Below, in pieces: positions 50,261-61,515 of a stretch of DNA of 64,000 bases (its first letter is position 1; each line of letters starts with the position of its first letter). A model generated the notes under the pieces. The model saw only the letters and a program-made list of their open reading frames with translations, did no database searches and was not told the origin of the DNA. Made by a program: the position numbers and the translations under genes. The stretch is from Lachnospiraceae bacterium (GTDB lineage: Bacteria; Bacillota; Clostridia; Lachnospirales; Lachnospiraceae): NCBI GenBank assembly GCA_017517305.1, contig JAFWZV010000021.1, positions 1-64,000 of the forward strand, given 5' to 3'.

Positions 50261-50561
50261 TCTAATATACCTCCGTAATTTTACTACTTTGTTTTTGTCT
50301 CTTAGTATCTTCTATATTAATAGAAGGTGAAATGCATACCTTAAAACATAAAACAATCCTACAAATAATTAAAATAATTTTTTGACACATTCGTGTCCAG
50401 CCGCATTTTGTTAGTAACGTTATATAGTGGAATTCTATAAACGCGCACAAATACAAGGCATAGTTATAGATGGGCTATCATCCTAAATACCTTGTTCTAA
50501 CATTTCCTGTCAGATCGAAAAACCTAATGTTTAACGATGACCTATCTTTTATAACGATAGA
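50261..50561 (-). other. 301-bp gap between rpmJ and rpsM
   Basis: No convincing gene: a 64-residue frame at 50262-50456 has no ribosome binding site. It contains a CTATC-loop-GATAG stem just after rpmJ (50541-50562 region) and a GACAC-GAAT-GTGTC hairpin near 50390. It may hold a secondary promoter or ribosomal-protein binding leader for the rpsM-rpsK-rpsD-rpoA-rplQ block. Confidence 0.5.
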
Positions 50562-50675
50562 TTAACCCTGACGCTGTTTGTGCTTTGGATTTTCGCAGAT
50601 AATACGAATACTACCTTTTCTTTTAATGACTTTGCACTTGTCGCAAATTGGTTTTACTGATGCTCTAACCTTCAT
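50562..50675 (-). CDS. rpmJ: 50S ribosomal protein L36 (zinc-binding type)
   Basis: 37 residues from ATG at 50675 ([20 protein letters not shown]), with AAAGGAG-like sequence upstream, stop at 50562. Cys11, Cys14, Cys27 and His32 form the zinc ribbon, so this is the C+ form. It lies between infA and rpsM as expected. Confidence 0.97.
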   Translation of the reverse strand: MKVRASVKPICDKCKVIKRKGSIRIICENPKHKQRQG

Positions 50676-50777
50676 TAAAATGCACTCCTTTCAAAAAAGT
50701 CCGCTACAAATTGATATTCTAACATTTCGTAGAATATAATGCAAGCTTTTTTTATTAAAATAAATTAATAAACTAAA

Positions 50778-50996
50778 TTATTTTGCTCTCCAAGTAATTC
50801 TTCCCTTAGTTAAATCATATGGAGATAATACTACAGTTACCTTGTCGCCTGGAAGGATTTTGATATAGTTCATTCTAAGCTTTCCACTTATGTGTGCTAA
50901 TACCTGTAATCCATTCTCAAGCTCTACCTGAAACATTGCATTTGGAAGCTTCTCCAACACAACGCCTTCCATTTCTATCTCATCAGCCTTTGGCAT
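50778..50996 (-). CDS. infA: Translation initiation factor IF-1
   Basis: 72 residues, exact family length: an S1-type OB fold with [37 protein letters not shown] and [16 protein letters not shown]. It binds the ribosomal A site during initiation. It lies 19 bp behind map. Confidence 0.98.
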   Translation of the reverse strand: MPKADEIEMEGVVLEKLPNAMFQVELENGLQVLAHISGKLRMNYIKILPGDKVTVVLSPYDLTKGRITWRAK

Positions 50997-51015
50997 ATAT
51001 TAATCCTCCTATTAA

Positions 51016-51783
51016 CTATAATTCAATTCCCTCTGCTCGGGATAGAATCTCTGGCTCACCCTCTGTTATAAGAACTGTATTCTCATAATGTGCTGAAAGC
51101 TCACCGTCTGCAGTTACTATTGTCCAATCATCATCCATCCACAGCACCTCATGTGTTCCCACATTGATCATTGGTTCTATGGCGATTGTCATACCAGGTC
51201 TAAGCTTTGGTCCCTTTCTGCCCTGTGGGAAGTTTGGTACCTCGGGCCCTTCGTGAAGATTTGCGCCAACTCCATGTCCTACAAAATCCTCAACAGCTGT
51301 AAACCCTCTCTCAGTTACATAATTGTAAACTGCCCATCCTATATCTTGAATATGATTTCCTGGCTTACAAACCTTTAATGCTTCGAAGAAGCTTTCCTTA
51401 GTTGCCTTTATAAGCGCTTCTGCTTTCTTATCTATCACTCCTACTCCGTAGGTTCTAGCAGCATCTGAATGATATCCCTGATAGATAACACCTGCATCTA
51501 AGCTTACAATATCTCCCTCTCTAATTATTCTATCCTTAGACGGAATTCCATGTATAACCTCATCATTTACAGAAACACATATTGATGCTGGATATCCATT
51601 GTAATTAAGAAAGGATGGTATACATCCATAGCTTCGTATTACCTCTTCTCCAATTCTGTCTATCTCATAGGTTGAGATTCCAGGTTTTAAGGCTTTCTTG
51701 ATTTCCTCGTGGGTAAGAGCAAGAATTCTTCCCGCCTCTCGCATCAACTCTATTTCTCTCTGAGATTTGATAATTATAGCCAT
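51016..51783 (-). CDS. map: Methionine aminopeptidase, type I
   Basis: 255 residues. Metal ligands are visible in SLDAGVIYQGYHSDAARTYG (two Asp), FVGHGVGANLHEGPEVPNF (His), IAIEPMIN (Glu) and HYENTVLIT (Glu). It removes N-terminal Met from nascent proteins. No N-terminal zinc-finger extension. Only 4 bp separate it from adk. Confidence 0.97.
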   Translation of the reverse strand: MAIIIKSQREIELMREAGRILALTHEEIKKALKPGISTYEIDRIGEEVIRSYGCIPSFLNYNGYPASICVSVNDEVIHGIPSKDRIIREGDIVSLDAGVIYQGYHSDAARTYGVGVIDKKAEALIKATKESFFEALKVCKPGNHIQDIGWAVYNYVTERGFTAVEDFVGHGVGANLHEGPEVPNFPQGRKGPKLRPGMTIAIEPMINVGTHEVLWMDDDWTIVTADGELSAHYENTVLITEGEPEILSRAEGIEL

Positions 51784-51787
51784 TTTA

Positions 51788-52432
51788 TTACTCTCCTAAT
51801 ATAGCAACAATAGCATCAAATACATCATTCATATCAACAGTTCCGTCAACCTCTTTCATTACACCCTTTGCACTATAGTAATCGATAAGTGGCTGAGTCT
51901 GCTCATGATAAATGTTAAGTCTGTTTAATACTGTCTCTGGCTTGTCGTCATCTCTTATTATAAGATCTGCACCACATGTATCACACTTGCCTTCTACCTT
52001 AGTTGGGCTATACTTAATGTGGTATGTCGCACCACAACCTACACAAGCTCTTCTTCCTGACATTCTGTTAACGATATTCTCATCAGGTACCTCTACGTTG
52101 ATTGCATAGTCAATACTCTCACCAACTGCTGTAAGAGCCTTGTCAAGTGCCTCTGCCTGTGGAATAGTTCTTGGGAATCCATCAAGGATATAACCCTTCT
52201 TACAATCGTCAGCCTTGAATCTATCCATAATTAAATCTACAACTAACTCATCTGGAACAAGAAGTCCCTTATCCATATATTCCTTAGCCTTTGCGCCAAG
52301 CTCTGTACCATTCTTAATATTTGCTCTGAATATATCTCCTGTTGAGATATGTGGAATCTCATACTTTGCTGCAAGCATCTTTGCCTGAGTTCCCTTACCT
52401 GCACCAGGTGCACCTAACATAATAATCTTCAT
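51788..52432 (-). CDS. adk: Adenylate kinase with Cys4 lid
   Basis: 214 residues. P-loop [10 protein letters not shown] at about 7-16, GFPRT in the core, and a lid with CVGCG and CDTCG, the zinc-binding four-Cys type usual in Gram-positive bacteria. It balances AMP, ADP and ATP. Positioned between secY and map, as in other Firmicutes, after a 207-bp gap. Confidence 0.98.
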   Translation of the reverse strand: MKIIMLGAPGAGKGTQAKMLAAKYEIPHISTGDIFRANIKNGTELGAKAKEYMDKGLLVPDELVVDLIMDRFKADDCKKGYILDGFPRTIPQAEALDKALTAVGESIDYAINVEVPDENIVNRMSGRRACVGCGATYHIKYSPTKVEGKCDTCGADLIIRDDDKPETVLNRLNIYHEQTQPLIDYYSAKGVMKEVDGTVDMNDVFDAIVAILGE

Positions 52433-52639
52433 AATAAGTACCCTCCTACTTTCTTATTAATATCACCAAGCTCCTTATCTCACATATTATAAAGGAGCCT
52501 TCCTATATATCTATGTGAAATTCTCGTCACTAAAACGAAAATAATCTATTCGATTTTCATATTCTGTCAAAATCTAATTACTGTCTAAAACTAGGAATAG
52601 GAATGTATCCAAAGGATACACTCCCAACCCTATATTATA
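52433..52639 (-). other. 207-bp gap between secY and adk
   Basis: AT-rich. It contains a GTATCC-TTT-GGATAC hairpin (52605-52619) next to the secY stop, without a T-run, and possibly a promoter for adk-map-infA. No gene seen. Confidence 0.45.
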
Positions 52640-53950
52640 TTAGTCATTTAAGAATCCTGAATAATTTCTAACAATCATCTTGGACTCAATCTGCTTAATT
52701 GTGTCAACAACAACACCAACTATGATTATAAGTGATGTACCTCCAAATGATACATTTGCATTAAACCAACCTGAGAAAAATACAGGTATTAATGCTACAA
52801 CTATAAGGAATGCTGCACCTATAAATACAATATAGTTAAGTATCTTGTTTAAATAATCCTGTGTTGGCTTTCCAGGTCTAATTCCAGGAATAAAGCCACC
52901 ACCTCTCTTCAAGTTATTTGCAATCTCCATCGGATTAAATGTAACCGAAGTATAGAAATATGCAAAGAACAATACAAGTAGGATATAAACGATTACACCA
53001 ATGCTTGCCCATGGGTGATCTGGGTTAAACCAGTAATTCTGGTTCATACCATTAAGAATCTTAGCCCAAACCCCTGATGCTGATTTACCAAACAGATTCA
53101 TCACTATTGTTGGAACTGAAAGGATTGATGAAGCAAAGATTATAGGGATAACTCCTGAGGTATTAACCTTAAGAGGAATATGTGAGCTCTGTCCGCCCAT
53201 CAACTTACGTCCCTGTACCTTCTGTGCATACTGCACAGGAATCTTTCTAACACCATCCTGTAGAAGTACTACAAGTACAACTGTTGCAACAACAACCACA
53301 ACAATAACTGTTCCTGCAATTACCTGTTGTACAATATCCTTATCTTTCATAAATAACTGATATAATGAAAGAAAATCTGCTGGCATTCTTGATACGATGT
53401 TGATAAGAAGTATTATTGAAATACCATTTCCTACACCGTATACTGTAATCTTTTCTCCTAACCACATTACGAATGTGGAACCTGCTGTAAGTGTAAATAC
53501 AATAAGTAAATATCCAAGCACACCATCTACTGTGAGATAGTTTCCTCTCTCAAAGCCAATTGTAAGACCAATACTCTCGATAAGAGCAAGAAGTATTGTA
53601 GTGTATCTTGTAATTGTATTTAACTTCTTACGTCCATCATCTCCATCTTTTGACAACTCCTCAAGTGCAGGTATTGCAATTGTAAGGAGCTGAATAATGA
53701 TGGAAGATGTAATATAAGGTGTTACACCTAATGCAAAGATTGTCATCTGTGAAAATGATCCGCCTGTAATGGAATTAAGGAAGCCTGCCTCACCTAAAGC
53801 ACTGTCTAAGTACTCAGCAACTGCTTCTGTATTAAGTCCAGGTACAGGTATTAACGAACCAAGTCTTATAACTATCAAGATAAAGAATGTAAAGAGTAAT
53901 CCATTACGAATCTCTTTTACCTTGAGAGCATTGCTTAAGGTTTTGAACAT
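52640..53950 (-). CDS. secY: Preprotein translocase subunit SecY
   Basis: 436 residues, ten membrane helices. FTFFILIVIRLGSLIPVPGL at the N-terminus, the plug region after it, and the cytoplasmic loops RRKLNTITRYTT-like and RPGKPTQDYLNKI are diagnostic. It forms the channel with SecE and SecG. One base separates it from rplO. Confidence 0.98.
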   Translation of the reverse strand: MFKTLSNALKVKEIRNGLLFTFFILIVIRLGSLIPVPGLNTEAVAEYLDSALGEAGFLNSITGGSFSQMTIFALGVTPYITSSIIIQLLTIAIPALEELSKDGDDGRKKLNTITRYTTILLALIESIGLTIGFERGNYLTVDGVLGYLLIVFTLTAGSTFVMWLGEKITVYGVGNGISIILLINIVSRMPADFLSLYQLFMKDKDIVQQVIAGTVIVVVVVATVVLVVLLQDGVRKIPVQYAQKVQGRKLMGGQSSHIPLKVNTSGVIPIIFASSILSVPTIVMNLFGKSASGVWAKILNGMNQNYWFNPDHPWASIGVIVYILLVLFFAYFYTSVTFNPMEIANNLKRGGGFIPGIRPGKPTQDYLNKILNYIVFIGAAFLIVVALIPVFFSGWFNANVSFGGTSLIIIVGVVVDTIKQIESKMIVRNYSGFLND

Positions 53951-53951
53951 A

Positions 53952-54392
53952 TTACATCACCTCTGCTTTTCCACCAAGTGCTTCGATCTTCTCTATAGCT
54001 GACTTACTGAAAGCATTAACCTTAACAGTAAGCTTCTTAGTTAACTCTCCATTTCCTAATATCTTAACACCATCTCTTGGGTTCTTAACAACACCAGCCT
54101 CGATAAGAGTTGCTACTGTTACCTCTGAACCATCCTCAAATCTCTCTAATGCAGAAAGGTTGATTGCAATAATCTCCTTGTGGTTTCTGCACTTGAATCC
54201 TCTCTTAGGGATTCTTCTATAAAGTGGCATCTGGCCACCCTCAAAACCTGGTCTTGGAGCACCTGAACGAGCCTTCTGACCCTTGTGTCCCTTACCTGCG
54301 GTCTTGCCATTTCCTGAACCATGTCCACGGCCTCTTCTGAAGTTATCGCTTGAAACTGCGCCCTCAGCTGGCTTTAAACTTGATAAATCCAT
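53952..54392 (-). CDS. rplO: 50S ribosomal protein L15
   Basis: 146 residues. The Gly/Lys/Arg-rich N-terminal extension ([20 protein letters not shown]) and the RIPKRGF motif are diagnostic. It assembles late into the 50S subunit. Confidence 0.98.
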   Translation of the reverse strand: MDLSSLKPAEGAVSSDNFRRGRGHGSGNGKTAGKGHKGQKARSGAPRPGFEGGQMPLYRRIPKRGFKCRNHKEIIAINLSALERFEDGSEVTVATLIEAGVVKNPRDGVKILGNGELTKKLTVKVNAFSKSAIEKIEALGGKAEVM

Positions 54393-54422
54393 GACTGTAC
54401 CTCCTTCTAATTCAAATAATAA

Positions 54423-54605
54423 TTAAACCTCTTCTACTTTAACTAAGTGACGAACCTGCTGAATCATTCCCTTAGTAGCTTCGTTGTTTGGAAGCTCTAC
54501 AGTCTTGTGAAGCTTCTTAAGTCCAAGTGCCTCAACTGTAGCTCTATGCTTAGGAATTGCTCCAATAGTTGACTTAACTAATGTAACCTTTAACTTATCT
54601 GCCAT
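54423..54605 (-). CDS. rpmD: 50S ribosomal protein L30
   Basis: 60 residues, usual length: LKVTLVKSTIGAIPKHRATV and KTVELPNNEATKGMI. It sits between rpsE and rplO, as is universal in spc operons that carry it. Confidence 0.97.
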   Translation of the reverse strand: MADKLKVTLVKSTIGAIPKHRATVEALGLKKLHKTVELPNNEATKGMIQQVRHLVKVEEV

Positions 54606-54619
54606 TATCCATTACCTCC

Positions 54620-55129
54620 TTAGTTAAGAATCTCGTCTAATGACTTGCCACGAAGTCTAGCTACCTCTTCAGGGGACTTAATCTTTGAAAGACCCTCAAT
54701 TGTAGCAAGAACTACGTTCTGCTTATTATTTGAACCTAAGGACTTTGTACGAATGTTTCTGTATCCTGCAAGCTCAAGCACCTTACGTGCTGGACCTCCA
54801 GCGATGATACCAGTACCTTCTGGTGAAGCCTTAAGTAATACTCTTGCACTACCAAACTCTCCAGTCCAGTCATATGGTACACTACCATTCTCGTTAATAT
54901 TTACCTTAACTAACTTCTTAGTTGCGTCCTCTTTACCCTTACGGATTGCCTCAGGGATTTCTGTTGCCTTACCAAGTCCGGCACCGATGTGACCGTTCTT
55001 ATCACCAACAACAACAAGAGCTGCAAATCTGAAGTTACGACCACCCTTAACAACCTTAGTTACACGCTTGATGGCTACTACATTTTCTTCTAATTCTAAC
55101 TTACTAGCATCGATTATTTCACGCTTCAT
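54620..55129 (-). CDS. rpsE: 30S ribosomal protein S5
   Basis: 169 residues. [20 protein letters not shown], the double-stranded RNA-binding-like fold, and [20 protein letters not shown] are diagnostic. Normal length. Confidence 0.98.
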   Translation of the reverse strand: MKREIIDASKLELEENVVAIKRVTKVVKGGRNFRFAALVVVGDKNGHIGAGLGKATEIPEAIRKGKEDATKKLVKVNINENGSVPYDWTGEFGSARVLLKASPEGTGIIAGGPARKVLELAGYRNIRTKSLGSNNKQNVVLATIEGLSKIKSPEEVARLRGKSLDEILN

Positions 55130-55147
55130 GTGTCGTATTCCTCCTTC

Positions 55148-55516
55148 TTAGAATTCTAATCCAGCTTCTCTTGCTGCATCTGCTAAAGCCTTAATCTTAC
55201 CCTGATATATAAAACCGCCTCTATCGAATACTACTGCTGTAATACCTGCCTCAAGAGCTCTCTTAGCGATAACCTGACCTAAGTAAGCTGCTGCAGCTAC
55301 ATCATTAGTCTTCTCTATCTGATCCTTAACGTTCTTCTGAACTGTTGAAGCTGACACTAAAGTCTTACCAACTGTATCATCAATAATCTGAGCGTACATA
55401 TGATTATTACTTCTGAATACAGCTAAACGTGGTCTAGCAGCTGTGCCGCTGAAACGGTTACGAATCTTCATGTGTTTTTTAGTACGTATAGCACTTCTTG
55501 ATTCCTTCTTAATCAT
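55148..55516 (-). CDS. rplR: 50S ribosomal protein L18
   Basis: The start is ATG 55516 ([20 protein letters not shown]), with AAAGGAG upstream; the GTG three codons earlier overlaps that site. 122 residues. It binds 5S rRNA together with L5. [20 protein letters not shown] is the typical C-terminus. Confidence 0.97.
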   Translation of the reverse strand: MIKKESRSAIRTKKHMKIRNRFSGTAARPRLAVFRSNNHMYAQIIDDTVGKTLVSASTVQKNVKDQIEKTNDVAAAAYLGQVIAKRALEAGITAVVFDRGGFIYQGKIKALADAAREAGLEF

Positions 55517-55533
55517 CTTATTCACTCCTTTAA

Positions 55534-56073
55534 TTATTTCTTACCAGTCTTACCAACCTTACGTCTGATAACCTCATCAGCATACTTGATACCCTTACCC
55601 TTATATGGCTCAGGCTTTCTCTTGATTCTGATCTCAGCCGCATACTGTCCAACTTTTTCCTTATCAATACCACTTACAGTAATCTTGTTACCATCTACTG
55701 TAGTTGTGATACCTTCTGGATCGATCATCTCTACAGGATGTGAATATCCAAGAGCAAGTGCTAACTTGTTGCCCTGCTTAGATGCTCTGTAACCAACACC
55801 GTTAACCTCAAGCACCTTTGTGTATCCCTCATTAACACCAACAACCATGTTGTTAATAAGAGTTCTTGTAAGACCGTGAAGTGACTTCATTCTCTTTAAG
55901 TCATTTGGTCTCTTAACTACTACCTCTGAACCTTCCTGAGTGATTTCCATCTCAGCTGGGAGTACTCTCTCAAGTGTTCCCTTTGGTCCCTTAACAGTCA
56001 CCTTATTATTTTCTGCTATCTCAACAGTTACACCTGCTGGAATAGCGATAGGCATTCTTCCAATACGTGACAT
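55534..56073 (-). CDS. rplF: 50S ribosomal protein L6
   Basis: 179 residues. [20 protein letters not shown] and [20 protein letters not shown], both family signatures, are intact. Two repeated L6 folds; binds near the sarcin-ricin loop. Confidence 0.98.
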   Translation of the reverse strand: MSRIGRMPIAIPAGVTVEIAENNKVTVKGPKGTLERVLPAEMEITQEGSEVVVKRPNDLKRMKSLHGLTRTLINNMVVGVNEGYTKVLEVNGVGYRASKQGNKLALALGYSHPVEMIDPEGITTTVDGNKITVSGIDKEKVGQYAAEIRIKRKPEPYKGKGIKYADEVIRRKVGKTGKK

Positions 56074-56116
56074 TTCGCCGTCCTCCTTAAATATTCCAAT
56101 AATGGTTTAAAAGTTC

Positions 56117-56518
56117 CTACCAGATAAATGCAAGAACCTCTCCACCTACGTTTTCTTTTCTTGCTTCCTTATCAGTTAATACACCCTTGTTAGTTGAGAT
56201 GATAGCTGTTCCAAGTCCACCGAGAACCTTTGGAAGCTCATCCTTTGATGCGTAAACACGAAGTCCTGGCTTAGAGATTCTCTTAAGGCCTGTAAGGATC
56301 TTCTCGTTCTTATCTGCACCATACTTAAGTGTAATCTTAATAGTCTTGAAGTTACCTTCTTCAACAACGTCAACTGCCTTAACATATCCCTCCTTGAGGA
56401 GAATGTCTGCAATCGCCTGCTTCATCTTAGATGCAGGTATATCTACTGTATCATGCTTTGCAGTATTTGCATTACGAATTCTTGTAAGCATATCTGCAAT
56501 TGGATCGCTCATTGACAT
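56117..56518 (-). CDS. rpsH: 30S ribosomal protein S8
   Basis: 133 residues. [20 protein letters not shown] and the C-terminal [20 protein letters not shown] are diagnostic. S8 is the spc-operon regulator in E. coli. The first ATG is preceded by GGAGG. Confidence 0.98.
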   Translation of the reverse strand: MSMSDPIADMLTRIRNANTAKHDTVDIPASKMKQAIADILLKEGYVKAVDVVEEGNFKTIKITLKYGADKNEKILTGLKRISKPGLRVYASKDELPKVLGGLGTAIISTNKGVLTDKEARKENVGGEVLAFIW

Positions 56519-56543
56519 AATTCATTTGCCTCCTTATAAAATC

Positions 56544-56729
56544 TTACCAGCTTGACTTCTTAACGCCTGGTATCTGTCCCTTATATGCTAACTCACGGAA
56601 ACATACTCTACAAATTCCGTATTTTCTTAAAACTGAGTGTGGTCTACCACAAAGCTTACAACGTGTATATTCTCTAGTAGAGAACTTCTGTGGACGCTGC
56701 TGCTTTACCTTCATAGATGTCTTAGCCAT
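56544..56729 (-). CDS. rpsN: 30S ribosomal protein S14, zinc-binding type Z
   Basis: 61 residues. [20 protein letters not shown] gives the CX2C-X12-CX2C zinc knuckle; the short form with zinc is typical of Firmicutes (rpsZ type). The C-terminus [11 protein letters not shown] is characteristic. Confidence 0.98.
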   Translation of the reverse strand: MAKTSMKVKQQRPQKFSTREYTRCKLCGRPHSVLRKYGICRVCFRELAYKGQIPGVKKSSW

Positions 56730-56741
56730 AATTTTCCCTCC

Positions 56742-57281
56742 TTACTTACTAAATGGCATTCCGAAAAGAGTTAATAACTCACGAGCTTCCTCGTCTGTCT
56801 CGGCAGTAGTTACGAAAATAATATCCATACCTCTTACCTTATCAACCTTATCGTACTCGATTTCTGGGAAAATAAGCTGCTCCTTAATACCTAATGCGTA
56901 GTTACCTCTACCATCAAATGCGTTAGGATTAACACCTCTAAAGTCACGAACTCGTGGCAATGCAAGGTTAACAAGTCTGTCAGTAAACTCATACATCTTC
57001 TCACCTCTAAGAGTAACCTTACATCCGATTGGCATACCCTCTCTAAGCTTGAAGTTTGCAACTGACTTCTTTGCACGTGTGATAACAGCCTTCTGTCCTG
57101 AGATTGTCTCAAGATCCTTAACTGCTGAATCTAACACTTTAGCATTTTCTCTAGCTTCACCAACGCCCATGTTGATAACAACCTTCTCAAGCTTTGGTAT
57201 CTGCATTACGTTCTTATATCCGAATTTCTTCTTCATAGCATCCATAATTTCGTTGCTATACATTTCTTTAAGTCTGCTCAA
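56742..57281 (-). CDS. rplE: 50S ribosomal protein L5 (TTG start)
   Basis: I choose the TTG at 57281 (reads [12 protein letters not shown]). It is 9 nt after AAGGAGG and gives 179 residues, exactly the usual length; the ATG at 57308 would overlap rplX and lacks that spacing. [16 protein letters not shown] and [20 protein letters not shown] are diagnostic. It binds 5S rRNA and the P-site tRNA. Confidence 0.95.
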   Translation of the reverse strand: MSRLKEMYSNEIMDAMKKKFGYKNVMQIPKLEKVVINMGVGEARENAKVLDSAVKDLETISGQKAVITRAKKSVANFKLREGMPIGCKVTLRGEKMYEFTDRLVNLALPRVRDFRGVNPNAFDGRGNYALGIKEQLIFPEIEYDKVDKVRGMDIIFVTTAETDEEARELLTLFGMPFSK

Positions 57282-57307
57282 GATCCTGTGCCTCCTTTCC
57301 TTGCTCA

Positions 57308-57625
57308 CTAATCGATAACTACTGTCTTACCGTCAACTTTTGCTACTCTAACCTTAGCCTTCTTCTCACCCTGGAAACCAATTCTAACTGGCTTACCCTT
57401 GTAAAGGTACATAACGTTAGATAAATCGATTGGAGCTTCCTTCTCTATGATTCCGCCCTGCTGATTCTGCATGCTAGGCTTGCTGTGCTTGTGTACTATA
57501 TTAACACCCTCAACTAATACAGTATTATTCTTAGTATCAACTGCTAATACTTTGCCTTCTTTGCCCTTGTCTTTTCCGGCAATTACTTTAACAAGATCGT
57601 CTTTTTTGATTTTCATTGTTGCCAC
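57308..57625 (-). CDS. rplX: 50S ribosomal protein L24
   Basis: 105 residues from a GTG start at 57625, which is 8 nt from AGGAGGT; the ATG three codons later is further away than usual. KOW motif: [20 protein letters not shown]. It initiates 50S assembly. Confidence 0.96.
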   Translation of the reverse strand: MATMKIKKDDLVKVIAGKDKGKEGKVLAVDTKNNTVLVEGVNIVHKHSKPSMQNQQGGIIEKEAPIDLSNVMYLYKGKPVRIGFQGEKKAKVRVAKVDGKTVVID

Positions 57626-57638
57626 AGTCTTTTACCTC

Positions 57639-58007
57639 CTATAATACTTCTGGTGCAAGTGAAACTATCTTCATGTACTTCTTGTCTCTGAGCTCTCTTG
57701 CTACAGGTCCAAAAATACGAGTTCCTCTTGGATTACCATCTTCCTTTATAATAACTGCTGCATTCTCATCAAACTTGATGTATGAACCGTCCTTACGACG
57801 AGCACCATGCTTTGTTCTAACTACTACAGCCTTAACAACGTCACCCTTCTTTACAACTCCGCCTGGTGTTGCATCTTTAACTGAGGCAACGATAACATCT
57901 CCGATATTTGCATATCTTCTTGTTGAACCGCCTAAAACTCTAATGCAGAGGATTTCCTTAGCACCAGTGTTATCAGCAACTCTTAATCTACTTTCCTGCT
58001 GTACCAT
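57639..58007 (-). CDS. rplN: 50S ribosomal protein L14
   Basis: 122 residues, exact family length. [20 protein letters not shown] and [20 protein letters not shown] are diagnostic. It is part of the subunit interface. Confidence 0.98.
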   Translation of the reverse strand: MVQQESRLRVADNTGAKEILCIRVLGGSTRRYANIGDVIVASVKDATPGGVVKKGDVVKAVVVRTKHGARRKDGSYIKFDENAAVIIKEDGNPRGTRIFGPVARELRDKKYMKIVSLAPEVL

Positions 58008-58020
58008 TGTTTAATCCTCC

Positions 58021-58275
58021 TTATTTAGCCTTCTCAACTATCTCAACAAGTCTCCATCTCTTATCCTTAGATAATGGTCTTGTCTCCATAACCTTAACTC
58101 TATCGCCCTTCTTACACTCGTTGTTCTCATCATGAGCCTTGAGCTTGTAAGTTCTCTTTACAATCTTACCGTAAAGAGGATGCTTTACATTATCAACGAT
58201 TGATACAACGATTGTCTTGTCCATCTTATCACTTGTAACAATACCTACACGTGTTTTTCTTAAATTTCTTTCCAC
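58021..58275 (-). CDS. rpsQ: 30S ribosomal protein S17
   Basis: 84 residues. [20 protein letters not shown] and [20 protein letters not shown], an OB-fold rRNA binder. Normal for Firmicutes. Confidence 0.98.
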   Translation of the reverse strand: MERNLRKTRVGIVTSDKMDKTIVVSIVDNVKHPLYGKIVKRTYKLKAHDENNECKKGDRVKVMETRPLSKDKRWRLVEIVEKAK

Positions 58276-58299
58276 GATAATTTCCTCCTATTACGATAA

Positions 58300-58503
58300 T
58301 TATGCGTTAGCCTTCTTAGCTATTACTGTCTGAATTCTTGCGATGTTCTTTCTAACATCCTTAATTCTTGCTGTGTTCTCGAGCTGATTAGTGGCATTCT
58401 GGAATCTCAAGTTAAATAATTCCTTCTTAGCAGCTACTAAATCGCTCTGTAACTCTTCAAGTGACTTTGAATTTAATTCGTTCTTATAATCCTTAAGCTT
58501 CAC
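58300..58503 (-). CDS. rpmC: 50S ribosomal protein L29
   Basis: 67 residues, two long helices; [20 protein letters not shown] is the family signature. It lies at the exit of the nascent-chain tunnel. Confidence 0.98.
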   Translation of the reverse strand: MKLKDYKNELNSKSLEELQSDLVAAKKELFNLRFQNATNQLENTARIKDVRKNIARIQTVIAKKANA

Positions 58504-58508
58504 TGCTA

Positions 58509-58931
58509 TTATACCTCCTCTAAGTCTGCTTTTGATACGATCTTACACTTAACTGGTAACTTATGAGTTGCAAGACGAAGTGCCTCTCTTGCAGTCTCCT
58601 CTGGTACACCAGCGATCTCAAACATTACTCTGCCTGGCTTAACTACTGCTACCCAGTACTCAAGTGAACCCTTACCAGAACCCATACGAGTTTCAGCTGG
58701 CTTAGCTGTTACTGGCTTATCAGGGAATATCTTAATCCAAACCTTACCATTACGCTTTACGTAACGTGTCATTGCGATACGGGCAGCCTCAATCTGATTT
58801 GACTTAATCCAAGCTGGCTCCATAGCTACGATACCAAACTCACCGTTAGTAATTTTATTTCCTCTAAGCGCCTTACCTGTCATAGTTCCTCTGAACTGCT
58901 TACGACGCTTTACTCTCTTAGGCATTAACAT
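58509..58931 (-). CDS. rplP: 50S ribosomal protein L16
   Basis: 140 residues. The start [15 protein letters not shown] is typical; it shares one base with the rpsC stop at 58931. [20 protein letters not shown] is diagnostic. It helps place the A-site tRNA. Confidence 0.98.
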   Translation of the reverse strand: MLMPKRVKRRKQFRGTMTGKALRGNKITNGEFGIVAMEPAWIKSNQIEAARIAMTRYVKRNGKVWIKIFPDKPVTAKPAETRMGSGKGSLEYWVAVVKPGRVMFEIAGVPEETAREALRLATHKLPVKCKIVSKADLEEV

Positions 58932-59596
58932 TATTTATCGCTCCCTTCTACATTTCCCTTAGTAGGAAGTACTTCACCATGGTAAATCCATGTCTTAACA
59001 CCAACCTTGCCGTATGTTGTATCAGCCTCAGCAAAACCGTAGTCGATATCAGCACGAAGAGTCTGAAGAGGAATTGTTCCCTCACTGTAGAACTCTGTTC
59101 TAGCCATATCAGCACCACCAAGTCTTCCTGAACATGCAGCCTTGATACCAAGAGCGCCAGCCTTCATAGTTCTACCCATGCATGACTTCATAGCTCTTCT
59201 AAATGAAATACGTGCCTCTAACTGTGCTGCAATATTCTCAGCTACTAACTGAGCATCAAGGTCAGGCTTCTTAATCTCCTGAATATCGATAATAAGCTTC
59301 TTAGTAGTAAGCTTCTGAACCTTAGCCTTAATCTTCTCAATTCCTGCTCCGCCCTTACCAATTACTACACCAGGCTTAGCTGTATATACTCTAACCTTAA
59401 CTCTGTCTGCAGTTCTCTCGATCTCAATCTTTGAAATGCTAGCAGAGAAAAGCTCTTTCTTTAAAAACTCTCTGATCTTATAGTCTTCTACAAGGTTGTT
59501 AGCGAACTCGCCGTCCTTAGTATCTGCATACCACTTTGAATCCCAATCCTTGATTACGCCGACTCTTAAACCATGTGGATTAACCTTCTGTCCCAT
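58931..59596 (-). CDS. rpsC: 30S ribosomal protein S3
   Basis: 221 residues. [20 protein letters not shown] and the KH domain ([20 protein letters not shown]) are diagnostic. It contributes to the mRNA entry helicase. Confidence 0.98.
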   Translation of the reverse strand: MGQKVNPHGLRVGVIKDWDSKWYADTKDGEFANNLVEDYKIREFLKKELFSASISKIEIERTADRVKVRVYTAKPGVVIGKGGAGIEKIKAKVQKLTTKKLIIDIQEIKKPDLDAQLVAENIAAQLEARISFRRAMKSCMGRTMKAGALGIKAACSGRLGGADMARTEFYSEGTIPLQTLRADIDYGFAEADTTYGKVGVKTWIYHGEVLPTKGNVEGSDK

Positions 59597-59606
59597 TGCT
59601 TACCTC

Positions 59607-59993
59607 CTATCTTTCATCAAGCACAACAGTGATGTGGCTTGTTCTCTTCTCGATTCTATAAGCTCTACCCTGTGCTCTTGGCTGAATTCTCTTCATTGTT
59701 GGTCCCTTATTTGCATAACACTCTGCAATGTAAAGGTCCTCCATCTTCATTCCGTTATTATTCTCAGCATTAGCGATAGCTGACTTTAATAACTTCTCAA
59801 TTACCTTTGAAGCATATCTGTTATTGTAAGCAAGAATACCAAGTGCTGAAGTTACATCCTTGCCTCTGATAGCGTCTAATACGAAACATGCCTTAGTTAC
59901 TGATACTCTAGCATATGAAACAGTAGCCTTAGGTCTTGTATCCTTATTCTCATTTCTGAGTCTCTTAATCTGGGATCTATGTCCTTTTGCCAT
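59607..59993 (-). CDS. rplV: 50S ribosomal protein L22
   Basis: 128 residues, slightly longer than the usual 110-115 because of an N-terminal stretch (AKGHRSQIKRLRNENKDTRP). The tunnel loop RIQPRAQGRAYRIEKRTSHI is intact. Confidence 0.98.
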   Translation of the reverse strand: MAKGHRSQIKRLRNENKDTRPKATVSYARVSVTKACFVLDAIRGKDVTSALGILAYNNRYASKVIEKLLKSAIANAENNNGMKMEDLYIAECYANKGPTMKRIQPRAQGRAYRIEKRTSHITVVLDER

Positions 59994-60013
59994 GAATGTG
60001 TCCTCCTTTCGAC

Positions 60014-60295
60014 TTATTTCTTCTTACCCTTCTTCTCATCTTTTCCATGTCCTCTGTATGTTCTTGTAGCAACGAACTCACCGAGCTTATGTCCAACCAT
60101 ATCCTCAGTTACATATACAGGTACATGCTTTCTTCCATCATAAACTGCTATTGTATGACCAACAAATGATGGGAAGATTGTTGAACGACGTGACCAAGTC
60201 TTTACAACCTGCTTGTCATTTGCTGCATTTAATGCATCTATCTTCTTTAATAAATAATCATCTGCAAATGGTCCTTTTTTTAATGAACGAGCCAT
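60014..60295 (-). CDS. rpsS: 30S ribosomal protein S19
   Basis: 93 residues. [20 protein letters not shown] and [20 protein letters not shown] are diagnostic. 11 bp behind rplB. Confidence 0.98.
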   Translation of the reverse strand: MARSLKKGPFADDYLLKKIDALNAANDKQVVKTWSRRSTIFPSFVGHTIAVYDGRKHVPVYVTEDMVGHKLGEFVATRTYRGHGKDEKKGKKK

Positions 60296-60306
60296 ATGTT
60301 ACCTCC

Positions 60307-61149
60307 TTACTTAACGTTCTTACCGTCTCTTGTTCTTACAATGTACTTGTTAGACTGCTTGTTCTTCTTTCTTGTCTTGAGACCTAATGCTGGCTTACCC
60401 CAAGGAGTTGATGGTCCTGGTCTACCAATACTAGTTCTACCTTCACCACCACCGTGTGGATGGTCGTTAGGGTTCATAACAGATCCACGAACTGTAGGTC
60501 TAATACCCATATGACGCTTACGTCCTGCCTTACCTACATTAACAAGGCCGTGCTCAATATTACCAACCTGACCGATTGTTGCACGACAAACGATAGGAAC
60601 CATTCTCATCTCGCCTGATGGAAGTCTAAGAGTAGCATACTTGCCTTCCTTAGCCATAAGCTGAGCTGAGTTACCAGCTGAACGAACTAACTGAGCTCCC
60701 TTTCCAGGATATAACTCAATGTTATGAATCTCAGTACCAACTGGAATATTTGCAAGTGGTAAACAGTTACCAACCTTTACATCTGCGTTTGCACCATTCA
60801 TTACTGTATCGCCAACCTTTAAGCCAACTGGAGCAATGATGTATGCCTTCTCGCCATCTACATAGTGAAGAAGTGCGATATTAGCTGTTCTGTTTGGATC
60901 ATACTCAATTGCAGCAACCTTTGCTGGAATATCGTCCTTTCTTCTCTTGAAATCAATAATTCTATACTTCTGTCTGCTTCCACCGCCATGGTGTCTTACA
61001 GTTATCTTACCCTGGTTATTACGACCAGCTGTCTTATCCTTCTTAGCTATAAGTGACTTCTCTGGAGTACTCTTAGTAATCTCAGCGAAATCAAGACCAG
61101 TCATATGTCTTCTAGAAGGTGTATATGGGTTATATGTCTTAATTCCCAT
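60307..61149 (-). CDS. rplB: 50S ribosomal protein L2
   Basis: 280 residues. [20 protein letters not shown] at the N-terminus and the active-site loop [20 protein letters not shown], including the conserved His, are intact. Needed for subunit joining and peptidyl transfer. Confidence 0.98.
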   Translation of the reverse strand: MGIKTYNPYTPSRRHMTGLDFAEITKSTPEKSLIAKKDKTAGRNNQGKITVRHHGGGSRQKYRIIDFKRRKDDIPAKVAAIEYDPNRTANIALLHYVDGEKAYIIAPVGLKVGDTVMNGANADVKVGNCLPLANIPVGTEIHNIELYPGKGAQLVRSAGNSAQLMAKEGKYATLRLPSGEMRMVPIVCRATIGQVGNIEHGLVNVGKAGRKRHMGIRPTVRGSVMNPNDHPHGGGEGRTSIGRPGPSTPWGKPALGLKTRKKNKQSNKYIVRTRDGKNVK

Positions 61150-61215
61150 TTTGTTTCTCCTTTCAAACTCAATTTATTGTCATGCTTGTTTTGCATATAG
61201 TTCTTATTTGAAATT

Positions 61216-61515
61216 TTATAATCCCTCAAATAACTCGATATCTGCGCTCTCAGCTGTAAGCTGAACAACTGCCTTCTTAGTCTTAGCAGTCTTTCCGTAA
61301 GTCATACCACGTCTCTTAGTCTTACCATCGTAGTTCATAGTATTAACCTTAGCTACCTTAGCGCCTTCGAACATCTTCTCAACAGCTTCCTTAATCTGAG
61401 CCTTAGTTGCCTCAGTGTGTACAAGGAAAGTGTACTTCTTCTCTGCCATAGCGTTCATACTCTTCTCTGTAAGTACAGGCTTAAGTATTACGTCATAATA
61501 TTTGATATCTGCCAT
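61216..61515 (-). CDS. rplW: 50S ribosomal protein L23
   Basis: 99 residues. [20 protein letters not shown] and [20 protein letters not shown] are diagnostic. It shares one base with rplD. Docking site for trigger factor and SRP. Confidence 0.98.
   Translation of the reverse strand: MADIKYYDVILKPVLTEKSMNAMAEKKYTFLVHTEATKAQIKEAVEKMFEGAKVAKVNTMNYDGKTKRRGMTYGKTAKTKKAVVQLTAESADIELFEGL

Noticed and set aside
50262..50456. 64-residue minus-strand frame in the rpmJ-rpsM gap
   Set aside because: No ribosome binding site, odd composition, ends right at the rpsM start region; more likely leader sequence.
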